Assembly: GCF_029784135.1 (NCBI RefSeq)
Contig: NC_073745.1
Span: 243,501,624-243,565,623, forward strand
DNA: 64,000 bases
Direction of reading: 5' to 3'
From: Toxorhynchites rutilus septentrionalis
Taxonomy: Eukaryota; Arthropoda; Insecta; Diptera; Culicidae
Part shown: positions 32,936-42,886 of the stretch, piece after piece
How the letters are laid out: every line of letters begins with the position of its first letter
Numbering within the stretch: the first letter of the stretch is position 1
Made by a program: the position numbers and the translations under genes
Notes under the pieces: generated by a model
What the model was told of the DNA's origin: nothing
The model's database searches: none
Seen by the model: the letters and a program-made list of their open reading frames with translations, nothing else

Positions 32936-33545
32936 TGTTGAGCGTCCTTTGATAAAACCGCGTTGCTTATTCGTAATTCGCGTTTTAAGTTGTTGAAAAA
33001 GTTTTAGGTTTATTGTAGCCTCAAAGAGTTTTGGAATGCAAGAAATAATTGCAACTCCATGATAATTTCTTGCATTGAACCTATTACCGGAGTTGATGAT
33101 CGGAACAAGAAAAGAGTTTTTCCATATTTTTGGGAACCTTTGCGATTCCAATGACTTATTGAAAAGCCATTAATGTGGATGAGTTAATTCAGATGCAATT
33201 TTTTTTTACAAATACCGGTGGAATTCCGTCAGGACCTGGCCCTTTTGAGACGTCAAGCTTATTCAAATCGTCAAAAATTTCACTGACAGTTAGTTGTCTG
33301 ACGCCAACATCACATGGAAATTGTGGAAAAAATGCAAAGAAGTCACGACCTCTATCGTCCTCAGATGTTACAATAGGTTACAAAGAGGTTGCAAGTTTCT
33401 TCCGAGTCATTTCCCATGGTTTCGTCAAGGTGCATGCGTGATGGAAAACTATAACTTTTTGATGTTGTTTTCATGTAATTGAAGAAGCTTCTGGGGTTAG
33501 ACTTTATGTCGGTTTTTGTTTTTGAGTTGCAATCATCAAAGATGT
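32935..33545 (-). pseudogene. Jockey-like LINE reverse transcriptase fragment
   Basis: Minus-strand readings give, in order, KSNPRSFFNYMKTTSKSYSF, VSEIFDDLNKLDVSKGPGPD then GIPP, and in another frame SQRFPKIWKNSFLVPI, RNYHGVAIISCIPKLFE and RITNKQRGFIKGRST. These are the linker before the RT, RT block 1 (KGPGPDGIPP) and RT blocks 2 and 2a. At least two frameshifts and several stops are present, and the catalytic FADD block is missing. The clade is taken as Jockey from the motif wording; other RT clades are possible. Confidence 0.7.
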
Positions 33546-33940
33546 ATTTAACAGTTTAGTTGAGCTATTCACAAATGGTCGGGGTTCTGCCAAAACAAAC
33601 CAAGCGCCAAAAACATTATTTTGAGATATTTCAATTTGAAGTTTGTGCTCCCACTAATTGACTGTGTCGGATCAAATCTATCATTTTATCGCTCACGTTT
33701 TACAAACAGGATGTCAAACGTAATACTCCCTTTCATGCTATAAGCACACATTTTCGTCAATTTCTGATTCAGAACCTTTAGAAATATGAAAAAACAAAAT
33801 CATGTTTCTGCTAGACACGCAAAACTTCGTTTTCTTTGCAGCCAGAGCGAACCAAGTCCATGCTAGCTATTAACATAATATCATTACATAACACATTAGT
33901 ATTTTGTAACGGCTCTTGACTAATTTCATGAATGGTATAT
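33546..33940. other. unassigned sequence
   Basis: No feature recognised. It may include more decayed LINE sequence upstream of the RT fragment. Confidence 0.45.
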
Positions 33941-33941
33941 A

Positions 33942-35166
33942 CAGGGTTTTCCATTTCGGGCTTCCGAAAGTATACAGCCCTGCGCAGACAACCGTTTGAC
34001 ATAGCTGTCAACCAAAGCGTCATATCGTTAGTTGAATGTCTGCCATTTTACAATATGGATCGTTTTAGCATCACAAAACGTGTTAATTTTGTTAACTTAT
34101 ACTATAAAAATGATGAAAAACCGGCAAATGTTTTTCGAGCATTACGGACGGATTTTGGTCTTCATGGACGGCTTACAGAGCACACAATCGCTAATGTAGT
34201 GCGTAAATTCGCACAAACTGGATCCGTAGCGGATATTGTGAAACCTGTGCATCATCGTAATGTGCGTTCGGCCGAAAATATTGCTGCTGTTGCTGCCAGT
34301 GTGGAGGATGACCCGAATGTTTCGATTCCACGGCGTGCTCAGCAATTGGGCTTGTCAAACACATCATTGTGGCGAATTTCGCATTTGGACTAGCACCTAC
34401 ATCCATATAAAGTCCAACTGGTACAAAAATTAGAGCGTGGTGACCATGGAATGCGTCGGGCATACGTCGATTGGGTGAACGAACAACAGCAGCAAAATGT
34501 TGAATTTTCGCATCAAATTTTCTTCAGCGATGAGGCACATTTCGAGCTCGGTGGCTATGTGAACACCCAAAATTTCCGTATATGGGGCTCAGAAAATCCA
34601 CACGTGATTGTTGAGAGGCCATTGCATCCGCCAAAAGTCACTGTTTGGTGCGCATTATGGTCTGGTGGAGTCATCGGGCCGATTTTTTTTTGCCAAATTG
34701 AAAATATGGATACGGACGACATGTGGTTTCAGCAGGACGGCACCACGTGCCACACAACACGACCGAACATAGCCATATTGCGAACGAAATTTGAGGGACG
34801 AATAATTTCGCGTTTTGGTGATGCCAATTGCCCGTCCAGATCATGCGATTTGAATCCGCTAGACTTTTTTTTGTGGGGTTATGCGAAAGACCTTGTCTAT
34901 GCCAACTCTCCGCAAACTCTTGAACATTTGAAAGACAACATTCGTGAAGTTATGACCGAGATACGGCCCCATATGTGCCGAAAAGTCATCGAAAATTACC
35001 TGTTCCGGATCAAGGTGTGCCAGGAAGCCCTAGGTGGACATTTGAATGATGTTGTATTTCACACATAATGGCATAAACCAAACTTTAATTTGAAATAAAA
35101 GTTTCATCGAAATTCGAATTCTAAGTGTGTTTTATTTCAATTTACTTTCGGAATTTAAAGTTGGAA
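33942..35166 (+). mobile_element. DD41D-type Tc1/mariner element, long copy
   Basis: The left end is CAGGGTTTTCCA after TA, identical to the element at 8055. The right end matches the other copy through TTAAAGTTGGAA at 35166 but the last ~8 bases of the inverted repeat are replaced, so the right terminus is lost. This copy retains most of the transposase. Confidence 0.88.
34055..35068 (+). pseudogene. DD41D transposase with TAG and an internal deletion
   Basis: One frame runs from the ATG at 34055 to the stop at 35068, broken only by a TAG at 34391-34393. The other copy has TTG at that place. The DNA-binding part includes MDRFSITKRVNFVNLYYKND and RRAQQLGLSNTSLWRI. Catalytic blocks are FFSDEAHFELGGYVN (first D), WFQQDGTTCHT (second D) and CDLNPLDFFLWG (third D). 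Forty-one residues separate the last two aspartates, the spacing of the DD41D (Rosa-type) group. The stretch between GPIFF and IENMDTDD is shorter than expected, and I infer an in-frame loss of about 30 codons. Confidence 0.88.
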
Positions 35167-38050
35167 TTTGTTGTTGACTCACTTTTGCTATTTATGACGA
35201 AATAATATCTTAATAAATTATAATAAGTTGATTCAACAATGCATTACACTTGGTTCGTTGTGGTTGAACGTAATTTTGAAAAATGGAGATCAGCGCATCT
35301 ACACTTCATTGCAGCCCGTAGGCTGTCTCACTTACCAGGTCCCGACGACATTCGATTCGAAGAACTGTCCGAAGCACAAAAAAACTGTTGAAGATTCCGA
35401 TCTGCCTTCTTGGAGAAAACGATCACTCTGATGACATGATATTGATCTATGGTTCGCTCTGGTTGAATGCAATATCGTTTTTTTTCACAGTCTGCTACAC
35501 AGAATTTTTGTTTTAGAGCTGTTGTCAATTATCCGAATGACATGGTCGATAGATTAATATTTTCTGCATCCAATGGTGTAAGTTGTTCTTGGTTCGTTTT
35601 GGCAGAACCCCGACCAAATGTTCAGATAAGTTTTGATATTAGCGTCCGATTTGTATTTTTTATAAATTTAATTTGTCTTCTTTTTTATTTTTAGATTCTT
35701 ATGTTTTGATTAAACTAAACCGAATATTTTGTGTTTATGTTTCTTCTTTTTCGTCTTGTTGGTATCTGCTTCTTTATAATTTCATTAATGATCGAGAAAA
35801 AAAGTCGTCGCTGCTACTTCAATGTTTTCCACATTCTAAATAAACCCTGCCAATTGGTATAGTTAAGCTTACACCCAATTAATTGGTAGTTCATTTTAGT
35901 GTAATCAGAAACTTCCTCAAATTCATAATCAGCGATCCAGGGTAACATTCAAGACTCAGTCAAAAGGAGAGACTTTGTCTACCAGGACAGTGACAGAATT
36001 CATGTCTCTTTTTACAAACCCGGCGAGGCAAATATTTCAGAAGTTCGGTTCCCACCCGTTATACTAATCAAATATGGTACCTTTAGATACTTTTCCCTGC
36101 AAAATTCTCTTCAGGGCAACCCCTTAGACTCTTCGGATAGCATAAAAATACTTTGACCAGTTTTCCGACGAGAAACCAAACAAGCTATGAGAGGAAATAA
36201 AATCAAACTACGATTAGGATGGTGGAAGATTTTGAAACGAAATGGTGCGTAGATAATTAAAAACATATGTATGTCTATCAATAAAAATGGTGCTCCTGGA
36301 TTTCTCTGGAAAATCTGTACGATCTTCCTGGACAATCCAATAGAACGTCCCTTACTCATTCAAATAATAAAATAAAATATTCATACAATTACATTCTGGA
36401 ATGAGAATGTTTTTATATTGGACAAATCACCGGATTGTTTACATTTTCCAGTTTCTAATCATTTAATTTCATCGCAATTCTTCAATTTGATCCATTTAAC
36501 AAAGAATCTTCGAAAAATAAGCAAGAATTGTAATAGCTGTCGCTTCTGCAACCAGCAAAAGTTTGTCGATTGATCGATTGAACAATTCGAGATTTAATTC
36601 GTACATCAATTCAAATTGGAACCAAAATTGATTACACAATTTTTACCGTTATGCGAAAACAAAAAAAAAGCTATCAATTGATATCCAATATATTCGTCGA
36701 CGTAAACTTACTGCAGATCGCTAAAAATCGCACAGAAGAAGGCCCCTCAGAGCTGTCTCGCAGTATCCACCTAAAAATACCCGCTGTCTATCGAATGCTG
36801 CTCCGGAGCATAAAGTGTTTGTATTTATGTCTTTTCACCCAGCCTCTCACTTTTTTTTCGGTGTTTGCTCTCGCCTGCAAGTATGAGTTAGCACATCGTA
36901 AACATTTCACAACGAACCCCACAAGTGGCGAACGAGTGCGCCAAGTTATACCGTCATAGCTGTCCGTTTTGTATTGCAAGATTTTCTTTCGCTTCCGTCA
37001 GCTCATAGCGGCAGTACTTTTTGCCTGTTTATAGTTGTGTTTCATAAGTTGAAGAGTACATTTCTTTTAGTAACTTGAAGCCCTCTTGAAACTAGTTAAA
37101 AGATTTTCAAGTTGGTTGCAATCCTGTACATTGGCTTGGATAAATAACAAAATCACATTAAAAATTGTACAAAACTTCACCAGTAGCTTTTAAAAATCGT
37201 GTTCGGTATACAATTTGAAAAAAACTTTTTCTGTGCGGTAGATAGGGACCGCATAAAAAAAGTTTCCCCAAGAAAATAACACAAATCAATGTCTTTCACC
37301 GATCGATTTTCTTTTTGTTTCCCTGCTTTGCGATGGGACAGTTTGCCTTTTCGGTTGCGCATGGATGTGTTGTGCTTTTAGGTGCATGTCGAAACTTGTT
37401 GCTGTTAGGAATCATGTCATGCGCAACTTAGAGCATTTGATGGAAGGATGAAAATTATTTGAGAAGGCTTCGGCTTCGTCGATACTACTCAACTTATATC
37501 AATTTTATCGACAGATTATCAAGTTTTATTCACGGTGAAAACATGAGTACGGTTCAAAATAGTATTTGTGTTGTGACATCGACACAAATTTTATTTTGTG
37601 TGTTAATATGAGGTGATATTCAACCACGAGTAACGCCAGTTTAATCCACCTCTCACGCCAATGAGCATTTCCGGGAGCCGTCATGCATAAAATGTACATG
37701 ACCCAACAGGGGTCAATCAGAACCCGAGTTATTAGGACGTTTTTCTCTAGAAGTTCTCTAAAGGTTGTACCAGGGAAAGCAATTCGACGGGCTGAAGATT
37801 GTGCCAGTGAAATAAAAAAGAGTAGTATACTGAAGATTGCCCCAGGTAATAATAAACCCGCATTGAAGGTTGTACCAGTCAACCGAATATCAAAGTTGAA
37901 ACGCAGCTACGGACAAGGCCGAGCGACGCGAACTGGTGGACAATTCCGGTACAAAATTTATTAAATAAAAAGAGATTAATTCACGAAAAAATCATAATTT
38001 TTTTCGCTATTCGAACTCCCACATCCGAAAACGACCCGCTATCAGCAGTC
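35167..38050. other. unassigned sequence
   Basis: No gene recognised. Short ORFs have no domain. 36640-36960 is more GC-rich. 37640-37965 contains the periodic motif listed separately. No terminal repeats were found that would define an element. Confidence 0.4.
37755..37885. repeat. four-fold periodic motif (GGTTGTACCAG type)
   Basis: The motifs AAGGTTGTACCAG, AAGATTGTGCCAG, AAGATTGCCCCAG and AAGGTTGTACCAG recur at intervals of 34, 39 and 33 bases. In one plus frame the repeats give LKVVPGKA, LKIAPGNN and LKVVPVNR, but the second repeat (EDCASEI) breaks the pattern, so a coding origin is not shown. Confidence 0.55.
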
Positions 38051-38165
38051 GATAAGGGGCTGTCCACATGCCACGTGGATAGAAAAACCACGAAAAAAAA
38101 CCCCTCCGTGGACAAGCGTGAACATTTCTTATCTCCCTCCCCTTGTTGTTCACGTGGACAAATTT
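38051..38165. mobile_element. possible MITE end with CACGTGG motifs
   Basis: AAGGGGCTGTCCACATGCCA followed by CGTGGA, and CCGTGGACAAGCGTG and TTCACGTGGACAAAT within 110 bases, look like a terminal and subterminal region of a small element. No matching opposite end was found nearby. Confidence 0.35.
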
Positions 38166-38373
38166 TTCCATTCTTCTTGAGAATAATCAAGAAAACTTCT
38201 CACAAAACAAAATTCTTATCGACCGTTCTACACTGAGCATTTTTATGACGTCAAACGCGATGGAAAGATTGTTTAACTCGTGCCTAGAAGGCGAATGCAG
38301 TGAAAAATTCAACTCGAGATGTCGAATGAACTTCCGCGATATTCCCTGAAGACGAATAACGGCAAAAAAAATT

Positions 38374-40200
38374 AAGGGGTTGTATCTAGGACACGACCGC
38401 ATATTTTCGACGTAGAACTACGCAATATATTATGCAATCCACTTGTTTACTACTTCGAATATTGTTTTAGAATGCATCGAAATTTTTGTAATATTAGATT
38501 TACCGAAAAGTTTCTTCGGTTTTACAACAGATGGCGTAACTTGATTATTATTCCAGTGAATCAAATTTCCAGACATTCGTTGGGAAGATACTGTCATTGC
38601 GCGTCTTTTTCAGTAAATGTCAAAAAGTTGAAGCGTAAACAACCTAGTTTTTTGCCACTTCGAATATGTCGAATTTCGTACCAACGAGAGTGTTTTTGCG
38701 GGGAATGCTACTATGCAAAATATCAGCTCAATCTGAATTTCTTTACTAGTGTCGCACAGCGGTCAAATTTTGAGTTTTTTGAAAACCGAAAAATCACCCA
38801 AGGTAAATCGAGGTTTGCGAAAAAAATTTTTTGATGTCTTATAATTGTATAAAACAACGAGATCTACAGTCATCTTGAAAAACAAATTTTGTCAAAAATC
38901 GACGCTCTGGGACTTTTTTTTCGGAATACGAGGCAAAACGTATGGTTTAGGGTGCCAATGAAAATCGTCATGTCGATTTTTCATACAAGACTCCCTGCGA
39001 AATGTTGATTTGCACGATAAAATACCCTCTGCAAAATATTAGCTCATTCGGACTTCATTTACTATTGTCGCAGTTTTCTGAAAATCGAAAAATCACCCAT
39101 CGGGGTTTTCAAAACAAAATTTGATGCCAAATGCCTTAGAGTTGCATGGAACGTCGAGATTTACTGTTATCTCAAAACAATTTTTTTTGTCGAAAATTGG
39201 CGCTTGGTCGTTTTTTGTCTGAAAAGTCGATTTTTGACGAAATTTTTTTTTCGAGTTAACAGTAAATCTCGAAGGATCGATTCGTGGTTAGCCGACAAAC
39301 CGGCAGACTATTTCCGCAAAGGGATCCGTGAATTGCCAGAAAGATGAGAAAAAGTTGGGACTAGCGATGGGCAATACTTTCAATATTAAATTTGTAACCA
39401 TTTTTGCAGAATAAAGCATTATTTTAAAAAAAACCAAGAAACTTACCGGTACTCCTATTAGATTATGTTCTTCGTTACAAACAAATTTGATGAAAGTCCT
39501 TTTACGTTTGACATGATGCCTAGGACTACCAAAATATGTGAACGGAAGAATTGCCAAACGATCATTGTATTTTACATTTCCCTCTGAAATTATTGCACAT
39601 CTCATGTTTACGTAGTTCTCGAACCGCGAAAGTTCATTCACCTCTAGTATCTGAAATGACGATTTTCCAAGGCTTCTCAGTTTAAAAGCACGTTTTGGGG
39701 AAACATATTCCGGTCTGCACAACGACAAGCGAGTACAAAAGTACTTAACACCAAAAAGTACCCCCGACTTGCATGTGTTTGAAAAAAGGATTCTCCCAGC
39801 CACATTAATTTTGAAGTCCGTGTTACGGAAACACAGTTCGGTGGAAACAAAAATATCCCCGAAGTGAAGGTATATTTGCAGAGCGAGTTTCCACAGGTAT
39901 ATCGATTTAGAAGTCTATGTTGAGGAAACCGTAAATCGGGCCAATCAAACTTGGCGTTCAAATAACGCTTGACATTTTACAGTTATTCAATTGTTCATCA
40001 CCTGAAAAATAATATTTCATTAATTGTGATAGACGCGTAGAAATATTTCCTATCAATTGATGCAAAAATCTTTACGATCTGTTAAGAAATGTTAGAGTTA
40101 TAAGCATTCGAAAAACGGATAGGGTTAGCACGCAAATCGGCAGAACAAATGTATGGGAAGAAGGAAGCTCTTCCAGTTTTCATGAATTTAAAACGTATAG
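38374..40200 (+). repeat. repeat P, copy B (mariner-derived element inside)
   Basis: Aligns with copy A: AAGGGGTTGTATCTAGGACA and GACGTAGAACTACG at the left, the YFCTRLSLCRPEY minus-strand peptide region, two ~97-bp units (39813 and 39910), and the GTTATTCAATTGTTCATC block. It lacks the hAT found in copy A, showing an empty site at about 39743-39760. It is itself split by the element at 38503-39449. Confidence 0.75.
38503..39449 (+). mobile_element. mariner shell carrying a tandem repeat in place of its core
   Basis: The element is flanked by TA. The left end is CCGAAAAGTTTCTTCGG and the right end (inverted) is CCGGTAAGTTTCTTGG. The 5' untranslated region matches the mariner at 481-1298, and an ATG at about 38669 reads MSNFVPTRVFLRGMLL. 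Near the other end DSWLADKPADYFRKGIRELP then ER, a stop, and DGQYFQY is the C-terminus of the same kind of transposase. Between them, 38715-39250 is not mariner. It is two ~315-bp tandem units (CAAAATATCAGCTCA at 38716 and CAAAATATTAGCTCA at 39031). Confidence 0.8.
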
Positions 40201-42619
40201 AGATTAGCGAATTTCGGATTTCGCGATCACTCGATGTCGTAGAAGACATAATCAACCTAACCCTAACTTTTTTTTTGTCTATAAATTTCCTTGCATTTCC
40301 ACCAAAACATTTATACATAACAAAAAATCATCGTCAGACACAATTTTCGTTCAAGATTCATCCCCCAATTGCAGTGAATATGTTGCTTTTTCATATCGAA
40401 CACATTTCTGACGTATAGAATTAAAATTGGAAAATTCGTGTAAAAAACCGCGCTAATTGGAAAATCCACGTAGAAAAACCGCGATAATTGGAAAATCCGC
40501 GTAAAAAAACCTGGGTGTATGACAATGAGTGAACCAATATCGTGCTTCAAAGCGGACGGCTGAGGTCGTGAAAATGAATGATTTGTTTTTGTTCGATCCA
40601 ATACATTAATCTCATTCGGATGAGAAGGACTAGCTTTTCGTTTGACAATGAACCCATTCGCATCTCAATTGAAAGTGTTGACCAATTTCAAGCGATTGAG
40701 CAACGCTTGCTTTGATGATTTGTTTCAATTGAGTTTGATTTTTTACCGCACTGATTATGACATTCAAAGTTGGAGTTTTAATGTGGAATCGAAACCTAAA
40801 ATCTGCTTGAAGTAATCAGAATATCCCGAATATAAATTTCTGGTGCATGAAATTCGGAATATAATTTTAAATTCGTAATCTATACACCGGTAACATTTCG
40901 GGTGGAATATTAAATCAGAATTACTTTTTCGGTGTTCACAAGCTTCACGATCTTTTGTATAAAGCTGGAGTTAACATTACGTGAAGTTTCTGTAATTCAA
41001 ACTGTGAAACCTATCTCATAAAATTTCAGTATTTGAAAGTTCCAACGTAACAGCTAGCCCCCGAAAGAGAGCAAACACTACCCGCTTATGTACAGTTTCA
41101 TACCCATTGTCGACTCCAAGCGTTTTGAGCCTTGGTTTGGTCGCGCTACAGCATAATAAAACTGCAAAAGCTACATTTTTTCAGTCCGCTCACGATGTGC
41201 CTCTCGAAGCCGTTTTTTTTTCTTGCAATTTCGCAACACGTTCGAAAGCCTTTGCCACCGTAGACTTGGGGGCCAGAGCAGAAAGCGGGTAGGTCCGAAA
41301 CGAACGAAGAGAGCAAGAAAAAAACGATACGGCCACGGAAGACTGTATCAGCAGCAGCAAACAGCAAGCAACCTCGAAGGAGCCTCGATGAAATTTTGCT
41401 CGGCGAACCGTCGGACTCGTCTATATGTTGCGTGGAAAGTGGAATTGTTGTTCATACATAAGTAAGAGCTAGTGAACTCGCGTATCGAAACCTCGTCGTC
41501 CTCACCAACACCAACACCAACTACAGTCCACGGGTTCGTGATACGATGTTGAAGTACATAAGTAAACAGTGCCAGGAGAGGAAACAACGAGAGCTTGTAC
41601 TGAGTTTGTTACGATGCGAATACAGGTTATGGTTGTTATGATGCGTGTAGGAAAAGTGTAATAATAATAAATTCAAAACCAATTAAATTTTGTTCACGTT
41701 GATAATAATCAAAACACACAAAAAGAATAGAAAAATATATAGGGAAAGTGGGGACAATACGGACAAGTTAAGAATAATCTCGTTTGAAGGTTGCAATATA
41801 CGAATATAGTTTAGAAGTTTATCGCTCGCGAGATGAATAACCCTGCTAGGTGACCAGCCTCTCCTCGAGTTCGTTGAAATTTTCACTCGCACTCTTTTTC
41901 GTGATCACCACATTATGCTTTTTCTTCTGTGCATGTTTTTCTTGTTAGATGTTCCTGCCGTCAGCCACTAACTAACGCCCGAGAGTCTTACCGTTTTCAC
42001 ACAATTTCTTTGCGCCCCGCTCTTCATCTTCATCACCCCTGTTCACACTGTCGCTTTACGTTTCGTTTCGGAGCACTAAACTCGGTATGGATAAGACCCC
42101 ATTTAGGCCCCCTTTCGGCGTATTCCCTCGAGTCTGAACCAAGTCGTATGTATGTACATAGGCATTGTGTGTCCATGGGATTTTGTGTGCATCACACTCG
42201 AAGTTGGTTTTTTATTGCATTCGAATTCTCGTGCATCAGGAGCAGTGTTTGTACTGATCTCATTGCACTGTCTCCGCACGGTTATTGTAGCCGATATCGA
42301 TACTCGAAGTGAAACTATTCAAAGATATTCCACGTGCGAATTAAAAGTATTTGCAGCGCACGACCAACAAACTCGCTTGGCCCATCAGTGGTGCCGGATT
42401 ATGATGAGTAAATAGTGACATATTCATAGATTAAATTGAAGTGCGAAATTAATGCTTTCATTCTGCCAGCCTCACAACTGACGCCATCGATAGCATTTTT
42501 GATGTCAATCATTATCACAGCGCAATATCGCTCACCTCTCCGCTTCTGTTTGGGTGATTTTGAATTTTGAATGACCTAATAGCATCTACTGTAGACTTCC
42601 CTTTACCGATTTAGAACCT
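40201..42619. other. unassigned sequence, partly GC-richer
   Basis: Apart from the minisatellite at 40425-40515 I recognise nothing. 41040-42420 has a higher GC content, CACCAACACCAACACCAAC near 41507 and several chance ORFs on both strands without domains. This is the most host-like DNA in the window together with 26.0-27.3 kb and 52.9-54.5 kb, and the Jockey LINE inserted at its right edge. Confidence 0.4.
40425..40515 (+). repeat. minisatellite, three ~30-bp units
   Basis: Three consecutive units of AATTGGAAAATCCGCGTA followed by AAAAACCGCG (with small changes) start at 40425, 40455 and 40486. Confidence 0.85.
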
Positions 42620-42886
42620 TAGTGGTGCGGACTTTTTTTTTTTTTTTACAACTTAAATGCATTTTTATTCAGATGTTTTGCTATTTGCATACATATTTTA
42701 CAGTTCAAGTGACACAGTCTGGGCTTTACATCTTCGGTTCAGCTTTTGGATTTAAAATCATACTGTTAAGCAAAAGTTCCTTATTTATAATTTGACAGTT
42801 GTTCACCATTTTAATGGTATTTTTTGAAATTAAATTTGAAAGAGACTACTTATAAACTACTAACTAACTAACTAATAACCAACTAA

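Noticed and set aside
37683..37964. 93-codon ORF with LKVVPGKA/LKIAPGNN/LKVVPVNR repeats as a repeat protein
   Set aside because: The second repeat unit breaks the peptide pattern while the DNA motif persists, so the repeat is better described at the DNA level.
41040..42420. Possible host gene exon in the GC-richer tract
   Set aside because: No frame stands out, and translations are not protein-like. It may be untranslated or intergenic DNA, which I cannot decide from sequence alone.
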